Below are positions 21,051 to 32,300 of a stretch of DNA of 62,000 bases, piece after piece. Numbering within the stretch: the first letter of the stretch is position 1; each line of letters opens with the position of its first letter. This DNA comes from Cristatella mucedo (lineage: Eukaryota; Bryozoa; Phylactolaemata; Cristatellidae): NCBI GenBank assembly GCA_009760855.2, contig WPIO01000007.1, forward strand, positions 2,262,501-2,324,500. Direction: 5' to 3'. Below the pieces are notes generated by a model, which saw nothing but the letters and a program-made list of their open reading frames with translations, searched no databases and was not told the DNA's origin. The position numbers were made by a program, and so were the translations under genes.

Positions 21051-21211
21051 TTCCTATTGGCTAAAGCCTATTGGGCAAACGAAACTAATCGGGAATGTCG
21101 GCTCCAATACCCGTAGTCGTGCAGGTCTGCAGATAGCCGGTGAGGTTAAACTTATTGAATTGAAACCAGTCCAGTCTGTTCCATCATTCACTAACCTCAC
21201 CGAAACTTAAG

Positions 21212-21383
21212 AGATAGCTGATTCAACAGCCTCTTTTGTACAGCGACAGAAGAGCCTTGATGGCTATCGCCACTGCTTGCAGCGGCGATAAAGCTTCGCC
21301 CACCGCAGGATTCGAACCCACAATCTCGGCACCGAGGTCGTGCAAAGCAACCACCTTATCTAGTGAGCCATCACAGCTTACAT
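21212..21383 (-). mobile_element. SINE-2 copy (tRNA-derived)
   Basis: Near full-length, reverse orientation: TAGCTGATTCAACAGCCTC end, GCGACAGAAGAGCC body, GGATTCGAACCC (B-box complement), ACCTTATCTAGTGAGCC (A-box complement), ending at CACAGCTTAC. Confidence 0.9.
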
Positions 21384-21394
21384 ATAGTGTAATC

Positions 21395-21915
21395 TAGGTA
21401 TTATGTGCCAAAGTGACCTTTCATTAGACGACCACATCAGCCCTACAGTCAAGTATGCCTACTTTCGGCTAGATAAAGTTGCTTAAATTCGGACTTGTTT
21501 AGGCAGAATACTACATCTAAATTGCTCCTTGTATTTGTGACATCCCGTATCGGCTTCTGTAATTCACTTCTTGCTGGTCTCCCTGATTGTGCAATCAGGC
21601 GTTTGCAGTTGGAGCACAACTCTGCAGCTCAGGGTCGTCTGTTGGAAGCGTCACAATGGCTATCGCGTCACACCTGTTCCGGCCGACATGCACTGGCTCC
21701 AAATCAAGCAGCGCATCGCCTTTAAGGTTCCGTCACTTAATTGCAGGTCCCATCATTCTCTGGCTCCAGCCTAGCTATCAGAACGACTCACCACCAGGCG
21801 AAAAATCGTATAAACCGCTGTTATGACTTGAATCGTTAAGCTATACCTCCTATGAACCTCAAAACCGTCGGAGACAGTGCATTTAGTTATTATGCTCCCA
21901 AGCACGATCCAAATA
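21395..21915 (+). mobile_element. LINE family B fragment (first of two)
   Basis: Forward copy with CCAAAGTGACCTTTCATTAG (the VFQSDLSLDDH segment), CSWSTTLQLRVVCWKRHNGY-type shifted coding, and the GDSAFSYYAPK block at 21,852-21,905. Frameshifts throughout. It is followed at once by a second, more upstream part of another copy. Confidence 0.75.
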
Positions 21916-21929
21916 CAATCCGGGCTTTA

Positions 21930-22960
21930 ATTTCTACTCAGCCGATACACAGCAGTAATTATGCGTTGATCCCTCAATGCCCTCCGGCAACGCCAAATTT
22001 TCTTAACTCACTTACAGCGTGTATTGCTTATCTTCGCACATGGCCGACAGTAGACATTTTTAAATTGAATGACGGTAAAACCAACTTACTAGCTATGAGC
22101 AAACTAAGTGTGACTCAGCACTTCGGAGGTAACGCTCAAAATCGGCTTATCCGCACATTTCCTGTTTCTTTTGCACTAAATATACGTTTCCTGTTCCAAA
22201 GTGACCTTTCACCATGTAACCAAATTGGCTCCACAGTCAAGTCCGCCTATTTTCAGCTACATAACATTGCTTTAAAGTCGGGCTTGTTTGGGTAGAGCTA
22301 CTACAAAAAAATTGGTCACTCATTCCTGACATCCTGCCTCTGCTACTGTAACTCACTACTTGCTGGTCTACCAGTGTGTGCAATCAGTCCCTTACATTTG
22401 GTGAAACACTCTGTAGCTAGGCTTGTCTGTCGGGAGCGTCACATTTACCACGTCACAGCACTTCTCGCTGACCTGCACTGGCTTCCGATCAAGCCGTGCA
22501 TCAACTTCAAGGTTCGGTCAATTCTTTCTAGGTTCCTTCATGCTCTGGCTCCATCCTACTTATAAGGACTAATCCCCTTCCAGGCTAGGCGTCATAGAAC
22601 CTGCTTTTCAGATTCAAATCGGTTAGCTAAAACAAGGGCGAACCTCAAGTCACTTGGAGACAGTACATTTAGTTTGTTTTCTTTCAAAGCTTGGAACTCA
22701 CTGCAACTAATGTAATGACATACCCTGATTGCAGACATTAAAAAAGGAGCTAAAACTGCACTGTTTATCACAGCCTTTGGTCTGACCTTGAGATTCATCT
22801 TTTGTGTTATTTTGCGTGCTTGCTGCTACTAACCATGCATCGGTTTTCGCGGACATGAAACTACATTCAAATTGGTCCGTGCGTTGGTAATATTCCGTCT
22901 CGATTTCTGCAACTCACTTCCTGCTAGCCTATGGACTTGTTTCATGAAGTTACTGCATCC
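21930..22960 (+). mobile_element. LINE family B fragment (second)
   Basis: Starts inside the region just after the polymerase active site: LTACIAYLRTWPTVDIFKLN then DGKTNLLAMSK, continues through the QSDLSPCNQIGSTVKSAYFQ block, the LLADLHWLPIKPCINFKV block (22,430-22,520) and the terminal coding region (to about 22,800). A further short piece (RLDFCNSLLA-like) follows near 22,890-22,930. All frames are broken. Confidence 0.75.
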
Positions 22961-23560
22961 GGTGCCAATCTCGGTAAATTATGAATTAAGATAATAATTT
23001 TTTGCAAAGCTCCTTAAGAGAGCGCAATTTTTTTATTAAGGTGCTTTACAAGATGCTTCTGGATATCATTCACGGTAAATCTCAGGGCTTGAACAAGCTC
23101 TTTCTAGTGATTTTTATCATATAATAATTCGTTCCACTTTATATAAAAAGAACAGGAACGGCAGACCTGGTTTTGACCAGCCAGTCTTACACTATGCTAC
23201 TGGAAAAGTTATTCCAGGTTTCCTATGTAAATCTTAAAGCAGCTGACCATGATTCGAGCTGCATGCAAGGAAATAAACTGATTTTTAATTTAAACGTTAT
23301 TGTTAGTGCTAAGAATTCTGTACTACGGCTGCCTCCCAAGCCCTACCTTATAACTCGTACTAAATCTCACAGTCACGCTATCGATACTCATTAACTAAAA
23401 ACAGAACGGCCGAAGGCCTACTCCGAGAGACTCTAATTTAAGAAAGGTTTGGTTTATGCGAGCAAATATTCTGTAACCTCCGCATTTTGGATCCAGTTCT
23501 CCATCAGCTTCGCTACAGATACCAGCTCTAGCCCTCACTCGCAGAACCTCATACACGCAC
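22960..23560. other. No gene recognised
   Basis: AT-rich stretch. The open frame at 23,173-23,394 (+) has no recognisable domain. A decayed LINE-tail-like AAGATAATAATTTTTTGC occurs near 22,990. Confidence 0.35.
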
Positions 23561-23562
23561 AT

Positions 23563-23573
23563 TCACACACACA

Positions 23574-23612
<39 letters not shown>

Positions 23613-23625
23613 GTGCGCGCGCGCG
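23563..23625. repeat. (AC)n then (GC)n microsatellite
   Basis: CA repeat with one CATA interruption passing into ACGCGTGCGCGCGCGCGC. Confidence 0.9.
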
Positions 23626-23954
23626 CTAGAATAAACATACAAACTAATGCAACGGTAATTTACTATTGTAGTAACTCCAGTTTACGGATGGATGAGTGCA
23701 GGGCTGCCTTTGGTGGGCGTTGCAAGACAAAGACCAGAGGTCACCTGCCACGTTAGCACTAGGATCTCACAGCGAGGAAAGCGAATCCTAGAATCGGCGT
23801 CAAATAATAGTGTCCTTTATAGAAATGACAGTAGAATACAACTTCAATCAATGATTTCAGAACATACGTAAAATAAGATACTGGGGCGGGAAGATATAGA
23901 CTTTGTATATGGCGTTATGTGTGGCATTGAACACAATTAATGTTCAATTTAAAA

Positions 23955-25050
23955 TGGTCACTGGACGATGGCCCATGGAATAGGATATCACTTTTACGCT
24001 GACGATACTCAGCTGTATTTGTCATTCAAACCGTCGGAAACTGCTGCAGCAACTTATAAACTGAATTCTTGCCTTGCTGACATTCGATCCTGGATGTCAG
24101 AAAACTTCTTGAAACTAAATGACGATAAAACCGAACTGCTGCTCATAGGAAACCCTAAGTGTGCGGCTTGATTAAAAGGCTTTGCTCTTCTAATAAGTGA
24201 TGCTGTTGTGCGACCAATACTACTCGCTCGAAATCTAGGTGTCGTTTTCAACAGCTGCCTCAATTTTTGAAGCTTCATTCAGAAGACTGCTTCTACAGCT
24301 AGCCATCTCATCTGATCCCTGTCTAAGATTATGAGCTGTCTCCACAGTGGCTTGCAAAAAATTTAACTAGCTCCTTAGTTCTGTCTCGGCTTGATTTTGA
24401 TTCGGCTTGATATTGCAATTCCCTTTTAGCTGGGCTACCAAAGAAAGCAACTAGGCCACTGCAGCTGGCTATTAATATGGCTGCAAGGCTATTCTTCAAG
24501 TCCCAGAGGTTTGACCACGTGTCGCCTTTGCTAAAAGAGCTAGGATGAATGCCGGTTAATCAACCAACGGATACAGAGCTCAGTGCTTTCGCTGACCCAC
24601 ATGGCCCGCCACAGCTTGGTTCCTTTGTACCTAGCTGAACTGCTGCACCAGTTTCAGCCTCTTTGCGCCCTCAGGTCTTGTGTGAACAATAAATTAGCTG
24701 TTCAATTCCTCCGCTTAAAGACCGTTGGCGACAGAAGCTTTAGCTCTGCAGGTCCTAGACTGTGGAACTCGCTTCCACAACTCTTGCGCAATGACAACTA
24801 CTTTCCTGCCGCCGACTATGGCTCATCCTTTCCAGCGGTTCTGGGCTGCTAATTCCATGCTACTCACTGTCGCAACTGCTCTTCTGACTCTGCTATGCTT
24901 CCCACTTTTTGCGTTAGACGAAGTCGGTCGGCTACCGAATGCGTACCGAAAACCGCTTAGGCTGTGAGTGCGCTATACAAAACTCTCCTGCGTAACACCC
25001 ACATGGTCTTTATGACTTTGTGGAGTTACAGACGGAGATAAATAAAACAG
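23955..25050 (+). mobile_element. LINE family A copy, RT-to-3' end
   Basis: Forward copy beginning at the polymerase active site: HGIGYHFYADDTQLYLSFKP (motif C, Y-A-D-D), then CLADIRSWMSENFLKLNDDK and TELLLIGN. Downstream blocks (ARHSLVPLYLAELLHQFQPL, CVNNKLAVQFLRLKT, LWNSLPQLLRN) are present with frameshifts. It ends in GTGGAGTTACAGACGGAGAT followed by AAATAAAAC. It keeps the codon for arginine in CLADIRSW that is a stop in the 42-kb copy. Confidence 0.85.
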
Positions 25051-25370
25051 CTGTTTATTGCAAGTCGCAGGAAGCCACGAAAGAGATAGTTGACTTCTTT
25101 TTGACCCTTTCGCCGGAGTGAACGAAAACTATGAATGGGCCCAACTACTCACCCGTCCCAAAAACTGCTCTCCTGTGGTAGTATCCGACGGAAAAGAAAA
25201 AATCACATCGCGTCTAGCGGACCCGGACCAAGCACTACTTTAATCCTGCGGCGTCGTGTTGCTGCTGCACTGCATGAGTTATGCCACCCTTGACAAGACG
25301 TTTTCGTTCCTCTTTCCTGGCACTGCTGCTTTTAGGTTTAAAGTTTTCTACGTCTGCATAGCTGATGCAG
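25050..25370. other. No gene recognised
   Basis: About 300 bp between a LINE and a SINE; nothing recognised. Confidence 0.35.
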
Positions 25371-25372
25371 AA

Positions 25373-25543
25373 TCCTAGCTGATTAAGCAGTCTCTTTTTG
25401 TACAGCGACAGAAGAGCCTTTACGGCTATCACTGCCGCTTGCCTGGGCAATAAAGGATCGCCCACCACAGGATTCGAACCCACGACCTCGGGGCCGAGGT
25501 CGTGAAAAGCAACCGCCTTACCTAGTGAGCCATTACGGCTCAC
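25373..25543 (-). mobile_element. SINE-2 copy, best preserved
   Basis: On the minus strand: GGTGAGCCGTAATGGCTCAC, then CTAGGTAAGGCGGTTGC (A-box region), a CGACCTCGGCCCCGAGGTCG hairpin, then TGGGTTCGAATCCTG (perfect B box), the GGGCGATCC body and an end TAATCAGCTAGG. The layout is that of a tRNA head fused to a non-tRNA body, about 170 bp, transcribed by RNA polymerase III when active. Confidence 0.9.
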
Positions 25544-25837
25544 CGAAAAGAGTTGCCCTGTAGGAAATTAGATTTCATTTGGAGGTATCGCAACTCACAC
25601 GGGCGACGTTTATATGCGACATTAAAAAAAGCGGCTACCGGTAACTGAAGCAGCTTTCCCTTCTTAAAGCTTGAAATCAGCATGGTTTTACAGTGAACCA
25701 TTATTTCACATTTAAGCGTAGAATGCACAAACCAGTTATGGATGAGCCAATGCACTTTCCAGCGGCCGAACATGCTACACTAATAAGCTGTTTCAACAAA
25801 TGATTAATAAATGTTTTAGTACTAAAACTTTAGGTTG

Positions 25838-26085
25838 TACGAAGTAGGTTCTATCTTTTTGAATTCCAAGACCTTTACCAGCATTCCATTCAAGGTAGCA
25901 GCTGTAATTGCGAGCAGTCCCCTCCGGCGAAACTATATAAGGCCAACCTGCCAGTATGAAGATGGCTGACCCTAGATCGGTTTCACCCGACACCCGGAAT
26001 AGAGCTGCACCTGATTCATGTGTATTTGTTACCAGCAGATACTTATTAGTTATTGGCAAACCAAGAGTGATTCTGAAATTGGAAT
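25838..26085 (-). pseudogene. Candidate ectodomain exon, unit 2 (damaged)
   Basis: Minus-strand partner of 18,334-18,565: YLLVTNTHESGAALFRVSG, then SAIFILAGWPYIVSPEGTAR and NYSCYLEWNAGKGLGIQK. The strong donor of unit 1 is replaced by the weak CTAAA|GTTTTA, and a LINE has landed immediately upstream at 26,086, cutting it off from its 5' neighbour. It is probably non-functional unless an acceptor such as TTCCAATTTCAG inside the frame is used. Confidence 0.4.
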
Positions 26086-26985
26086 AACTAATGCTCAAAA
26101 TCAGCTCTGCCCGCATATCTCCTGTTGAATCTGCACGAAATCTAGGTGTCATGTTTCCAAGTGACCTTTTATTAGACGATCACATCAGCTCCGCAGTCAA
26201 GTCTGCCTACTTTTAGCTGCACAGCATTGCTAAAATTCGGGCTTGCTTAGACAGGGGTACCACATCTAAATGTGTTCATACATTTTTAACATCCCATCTT
26301 GACTTCTGTAACTCACTGCTTGCTGGTCTACCGGCCTGTGCAATCAGGTGCTCGCAGCTGGTGCAAAACTCAGTAGCCAGGGTTTTCTGTCACGAGCGTC
26401 ATAGTTGCCACTTCTCACCGAGCTGCACTAGCTCCTTGGACCTTCGTCACTCACTTTTAGGTCCCTTTATTCTTTGGCTCCAGCCTAGCCACCAGATCTA
26501 CTCCCCCACCAGGCTAAGCATCGTACCATCCTCTTTTTCGGAATCTAATCGTTTACGTATACTTCGCACGAACCTCAAATTCTTTGGAGACCATGCCTTT
26601 AGCACTATGCTCCCAAAACCTGGACCTTGCTTACGACTTGCGTCACCACATCCCCTGACTTGACCACATTAAAAAAAACTGAAAAAGCATCTATTTATCA
26701 CAGCATTTAGTGCGTCCATGCGATTCGGTTTTTGTGTGCTTATGCGTGCTGACACTGTGCATGCTGCCACTAAGCATATTTGCATTCTGACCCTGTGCAT
26801 GTCACGTCAAACCATGTTATGCTTGTAGTTCTTTGACCATGCTACCACTAAACATTCGATCATGCTTCCTTTACAGCAAATGTAAAGAGCCTAGAAATAA
26901 ATTGAGTTTTCTGAGAGCGCTATACCAAACGCACTTTAGGATTATTATTAATATAGTGCTGATGTGCTCGTATTCAGAATAAGGA
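26086..26985 (+). mobile_element. LINE family B copy inside duplicated segment D1
   Basis: Forward copy from CTAATGCTCAAAATCAGCTC through the SAVKSAYF, QLVQNSVARVFCHERH, APSLATRSTP-like and GDHAFSTMLPKP regions (frameshifted) to GTAAAGAGCCTAGAAATAAA and an ATTATTATTAATA tail. The unit 1 segment at 18.5-18.6 kb reads through without it, so its insertion point in unit 2 is known to within a few bases. Confidence 0.85.
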
Positions 26986-26989
26986 ATCA

Positions 26990-27520
26990 AGTAAATCACA
27001 TGAATGATAACAACATTGGTACTTCTTAATCTGCAAGCAGATTTCGGGATGGAGCTGGTATACTCTGTGAGCCACTCAGATCGTGGGGATCATATCAATG
27101 CAAGCTAGCGAAAACGCTACTGCTTTCCAGACACACAGTAGAAGCTGATCGGAGGATGTTAGTAACGAAAGCAAATCTAAAGTACAAAAAAACTACTCAA
27201 CTTGGAGGTACTTCACAGTTTTTTCGGCTAAGATCCCAGTCCAGTTAGCTGCTGTTAGACCGCTGGTCCTCGGTTGGTTATCATCGGCCACAAAGCGAGA
27301 CTACATAGCGGCTCCGAAGTTGCTGCCTGACAGCTAAGCTGATTGGGGGCGGCTCAAACTATATATCAGACCGGCGGAGATAAAGAAGTACTGAGGTAGG
27401 GTGACCGACAGGTGCTTCGGAGTGTTTCGCTTGAGCCCAGAGCTACCGGTCACGGGGTGGCTACAGTTGGCTGGTGGTGTCGATAAAGTCTTGGAAGGGG
27501 GTTGCCAATCCCATACCACA
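26990..27520. repeat. Duplicated segment D1, unit 2 (distal part)
   Basis: Continues the similarity to 18,600-19,140 after the LINE. Shared blocks include GTACTTCTTAATCTGCAAGC, AGCGAAAACGCTACTG, GGTTATCATCGGCCACA and ATAAAGTCTTGGAAG. Minus-strand coding blocks corresponding to the signal-like exon carry a stop and a frame slip (AGCAGTAG). Confidence 0.75.
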
Positions 27521-28427
27521 GCATACCGACCCTTGGATTGCTGCGATATGCGTCTTCTCGCGAGAGGTTCTCCGGAACCTTGCTAGCCGCTAGTGAGAGA
27601 GCCACTAGCAGAAACCCGCGAATTTTCGTACGATGACTGCAAACGTGCCTTGCAATATTTTAGTATTGTTATTATTTTCGTGTTAATATATGCTGCGGCT
27701 AAACTAGCCCTTTGACTGACATTTAAGCCCGGCCTAAAACTCTGGCTGCGTCAAGGCTGACTTACGTTAGATTTCCAATGAGAATAGCAGTGGCAGCTTT
27801 GAGCGAGGGCACGAAAAGGAGACAGGGCAAACAGCAAGGTCCGGCTCACAGTTGATCGAGACCTAGGCACGGCTGCGTTCTTCTACTGCAAACAATGTTT
27901 CTCTAAGTGCCTGTCTGGCCATGCTAGTTGTGTATCTAAACATGGAGGCAAACCTGATCATAGATAGCCATGCACCTAAGGCAACCAGCTTTATTTCCTC
28001 GTATTACGTACAGGTATCTACTGTTGTTTTTCTGATGGGCTACGGTTGGCTATGAGATACTCTAGCATATAAAAATCGAAAATTCTAGCAATGGATTGAG
28101 CCCCAAAAATTTGCCATGATCCAGGATACTTTGAACTAATTTAAAATCAGGCAGAGAGATAGAAAGAGAATGAAATAGAAACGGAGAGTGCGACGTGGAT
28201 ATAGGTATAAGCATATTACATAGATGTTGACTGATGAAATTTGAGCCACGTAATATTTTGGCACACTCAATTCTCAAGCATATGGGGTGTATTCTGCCCG
28301 TGTCATTCTACACATAAACAACACATGATAATTATGCAGAAACATCACCTCCTTGTGATCATTTCTAGTAAATCTTAGGCTGTCTAGTACGGCTATCAGA
28401 TAATACATAAAGCGTCTTGTTACAGTG

Positions 28428-28500
28428 CTTCTCCTGTCGTGAGTTGTAAAGCACCTGCATGGAGATTTAGTTGGCTTAGAACTTTATACAAAACCTATCC
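28428..28500 (+). mobile_element. SINE-1 3'-half fragment in D2 unit 1
   Basis: GTCGTGAGTTGTAAAGCACC, then TGCATGGAGATTTAGTTGGC and ACTTTATACAAAACC: the 3' half of SINE-1, decayed, leading directly into TTATTATTG and the (TA)n tract. Confidence 0.55.
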
Positions 28501-28514
28501 TTTTTTATTATTGT

Positions 28515-28621
<107 letters not shown>

Positions 28622-29734
28622 ATATGTACGAATATGTTTTCTATGCCAAGCTTTACTTGTGTTACTTCTCTACTTCTCCTACATACAGTCCCATCTCGTA
28701 AAACAAACCTAACCACACCAGGTCGGCCAATTACCCAGTGATCTTGCAGTAGAAATTGGCCTCTTAACTTTACCTCGAGTTTCTGTACAGCCAAAGCTGC
28801 TGCCGGCTCTCTCAAACTGCCACTAGACTCCTATTCTACCCTTTAGTCGCAAGCAGGAGGCTTAAGTGATGCAAGCGATTGTCAGCTTCAGCGCCATGTC
28901 CACTCCTAACATGGGCGCTGACTGAAGAAATAGCTAATAGCTAAGAAGTGGAATCTGGATTTACAAAATATCTTAAAACTGGTACTATAATTTTCATGCG
29001 AATGTCTGCTTCGGCTAGACTGACACTTTGCCTGACACTGTGAGTTTGATTTATAGCTGTGGCGGCATCAAGACTGATTTACGTTAGCTTTCAAATAGTA
29101 ATAGCAGTGGCGACTTCGGGAAAGGGGACAAAAAGGAGGCATACACAAGATCCAGCCCACAGCCGATTCAGACCGTGGCATGGCAGCATTTCTTTACTTC
29201 GAAATGTTTCTTTGAATGTCTGTCTGGCTACGCCAACGGCATATCGGAACATTGAGGCTTGAGCAGAAATAGCCTAAGCCCTCAGGCAGCAATAAGCTTT
29301 ACTGCCTTGCATTACGTGCAGGTATGTCATCGTCTTTTTTATTCCAACGTGCTAGGGTTAGCTATAGCAGCATTTCTAGTACAGAGCAATTAATGCTGCC
29401 AGCCATTTGACTGAAACCAGAGAAACGCATCTTGATCACTCAAGTAATGATGCACTCAAGTAATTACAAATCTGGACAAGGTACAGAAAGAGAGAAAGCG
29501 AGAGAAAGAGAGACTATGAGTGCGACATAGAGATAGGTACAAGCATACTTTAGCGAATTTTGACTGGTAAACTTTGAGGCATATTAGATGTTTTGGGGGA
29601 CTCTTTCTATTAAACATACAGAGCGGATTCTATTCTTTTCATTCCACGCAATATAATACAAGTAATGTATGCACGGATTGGTGCAAGTAAAACGTTTGCC
29701 GTATAGTTCGGCTAAGTGATAATAGATCCAGCCT

Positions 29735-29814
29735 CTTGCTTTGTGCTTACTCTGTAGTGATTTGAAAAGCATCTTTATAGAGACGTAGTTCTCTTGGGGC
29801 TCTACATAGGCATT
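29735..29814 (+). mobile_element. SINE-1 3'-half fragment in D2 unit 2
   Basis: TGTAGTGATTTGAAAAGCAT, then CTTTATAGAGACGTAGTTCT and CTTGGGGCTCTACATAGGC: the same SINE-1 3' half as at 28,428 and 20,025, ending directly at the TGCG tract. Confidence 0.55.
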
Positions 29815-30093
<279 letters not shown>

Positions 30094-30107
30094 ACCAACC
30101 ACGACAA

Positions 30108-30420
30108 TAATAGCTGATTCAACAGCCTTTTGTGTATAGCGACAGAAGAGCCGTTACGTTGATCACCGCGGCTTGCAGTGGCAATATGTATATTCATTTC
30201 ATTTGTATAGCGCCCCAAGAGAACTTAATCTCTATTCAGGCGCTTCACATATGCCTCGGAGCTCGAGCCCGCGACCTCAGCCAGAGCTTGGTCGGCGAGT
30301 ACCTTAACAGCTGGATCAAACCGGCTCACGGATTTCCCATCGCAGGATTAGAACCCACGACCTTGGGACCGAGGTCATGAAAAGCAACCGCCTTACCTAG
30401 TGTGCCACCACAGCTCACCA
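30108..30420 (-). mobile_element. SINE-2 copy interrupted by SINE-1
   Basis: The 3' half (TAGCTGATTCAACAGCC to GGCTTGCAGTGGCAATA, 30,108-30,187) and the 5' half (CGCAGGATTAGAACCCACGA to CACCACAGCTCACC, about 30,340-30,420) are one reverse-oriented SINE-2 split by a SINE-1. The B-box complement reads GGATTAGAACCC, one base off the consensus. Confidence 0.85.
30187..30330 (-). mobile_element. SINE-1 copy nested in SINE-2
   Basis: Reverse-oriented SINE-1: TTTGTATAGCGCCCCAAGAG, then AACTTAATCTCTATTCAGGC GC (the stem-loop end), then GGAGCTCGAGCCCGCGACC (B-box region complement) and CTTAACAGCTGGATCAAACC (A-box region complement). Full-length and well preserved, so younger than its host SINE-2. Confidence 0.85.
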
Positions 30421-30759
30421 ATTTTTTTCTTGATAATTTTTTATGCCATGCTATACTTACCTTAATTCGCTACTTCACGTGCACAAAATCCCATCTTCTT
30501 AACAAGACCTAACCTAACTTAACCGTTCCAGATCTGTTACTTAGCCAGCGATCCTGTATTGGAAATCGGCCATTCAACTTAACCTTCTTACCAACTTTGC
30601 CAAGTTTCTGTGTAGTCGAAGCTGGCACTTGAGCTATCTCAGGCTGCTGCAACTGGACTCACTTTCTATACGTTAATGAACTAGGAGGCTCAGCCGACGC
30701 AAGCGGTTGTCAGTTTCGGTTTTGCCACTCCTAGCATGGCCGCTGTCTGGCTTACCACC

Positions 30760-31190
30760 CGACTGTCGGTTCCTTAAGACTCTCTTCTCTCACGCTGCCC
30801 GGACGGGACCGTCGCTCGTCTTTACTCACTCTCCTTGTTCTCTCTTTTCATAGCGTAGATATTAAAATAATATCATGAGTGGAACTTCGAGTTATCCATC
30901 TGACACACGTCCCAACAATTCTTATCACGATCTAGCCAAGCGTTTGCCTAACTTTAATGTCTGCAAGGTGGACAAGATCAGAGATTGTATCCCGAAATAG
31001 CGCCCCCGTCAGAACCGTCATCCTCGGGTCCACAAACTTTGTCTACCTTATTCATCGCTCACTATCACGCCAACAACTAAGGATCTCATTTCTAAGTTTT
31101 TTTTCTGATGTAAAAGACTACTTACTCTCTATACCACATACTGCTCTTCTTCGGACATAGATAGATTTGATGCCGCCATGCGTAACTAAC
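30760..31190. other. No gene recognised
   Basis: Contains a small + strand frame from an ATG at 30,874 (MSGTSSYPSDTRPNNSYHDL, stop soon after KIRDCIPK). No known domain. Could be the upstream part of the decayed LINE that follows. Confidence 0.3.
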
Positions 31191-31715
31191 ATAATAAGAA
31201 TGTCCTTTACCTCAGATCTTGACATTGCATCCTTCAAAAAGTTCTTGATTGGGAACTGATTAAGAAGGCAAGGCAACAATGGACCAACTGAACTTAAAAA
31301 ACTTCCACCCATTTTCCCTACTGACGTTCTTATCAAAGACGCTGGAGTGAGTAGTGAAAGATCAGCTAAATTCTCACATGAAAACTGCTTACCTAGAAAG
31401 TAAATGTCAGTCAATTTTTTTCTTCAAAGTATAGGGGCCATATAGATCCTTGTTTGGCGCCTTGCTTTATATAATTTATACTCTCCATCTAAATAATGTA
31501 ATCTTCAAGTGACAGAATATGCATGCAAGTTTACGCAGATGAAACAGTGCTGCTGTTTCAGTGCTTATATCCTTTACTCTTCTCAAGAATTTCGAACTCA
31601 ACTCTTTTTATCTCTGAGCAGCATGATGTATTGGCTATTGCACTCGGATTACAGCGAAAATTTTCAAATCAAATAACTGTAAGACCGGCTCACTAGTCAA
31701 GGGTAAGCTAAGTGT
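31190..31715 (+). mobile_element. LINE polymerase remnant, highly decayed
   Basis: Forward frames give pieces reminiscent of the family's pre-palm and palm region (HPFSLLTFLSKTLE, matching the RPVSLLPFLSKILE segment of the 42-kb copy), then GALLYIIYTLHLNNVIFK and CKTGSLVKGKLSVTHT. Stops in all frames. Confidence 0.5.
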
Positions 31716-31717
31716 TA

Positions 31718-32300
31718 CTCATACAAATACATGCAGCAGGGGAGCTGAGAGGATTTGACGTGCTTGAGTGTTGGGAGGAATCAAAGCAGAGAAGTGAAAG
31801 ATTGTCCTTGGCGATCACATTGGCAAGAGGAGGAGTATAAGCAGTGAAGAGACGCGGACCAGAGCGCAGAGCGCTGAGGTATCTCACACTTCAGTTCGAG
31901 ACTCCTCCTCCAATGATGATATTTCTCCGTCCACACCAGTACTCCTGAGTTTCCCACTGGTACGATGTTTCTCCATTCACATTAATACTCTTGAGTCCCA
32001 CTGGTATAGGACTTGAACCATTGTAGTGCACGGCCTGTGACGCCCAGGCGAGATGAGAGGCGCTCGAGAAGAACTCGGCGATCGATAGTATCGATCGCTA
32101 CCCAGAGATCAAGCAAATCAAGCTGGCCCATAGATATTAGCTTGGTCTTACAGCCGAGCCAGCTTCAAGAAGTTTGCGGCCACGAGGTGCAAATATCGAG
32201 GTGCAAATGTCGTTGATGCAGGCTGAAATTGAGGGTATGGACACGCTTAAATATCCTACTTGGTGCGTCTAAGTCATTGTGTCTGGAAACTCCAGCGGAT
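31718..32300 (-). mobile_element. LINE family B internal fragment
   Basis: Reverse-oriented: AGATTGTCCTTGGCGATCAC with GGCAAGAGGAGGAGTATAAG is the YADD-flanking region, followed by CCACTGGTATAGGACTTGAA and TCGATAGTATCGATCGCTAC, the complement of the A-motif (A-F-D-T-I-D) region. Decayed. Confidence 0.6.

Noticed and set aside
28640-28815. PGVVRFVLRDGTV as a second CAP-Gly domain
   Set aside because: Superficial likeness only: it lacks the F-A-x-G-x-W-x-G-V-x-L core, and the sister unit is full of stops.
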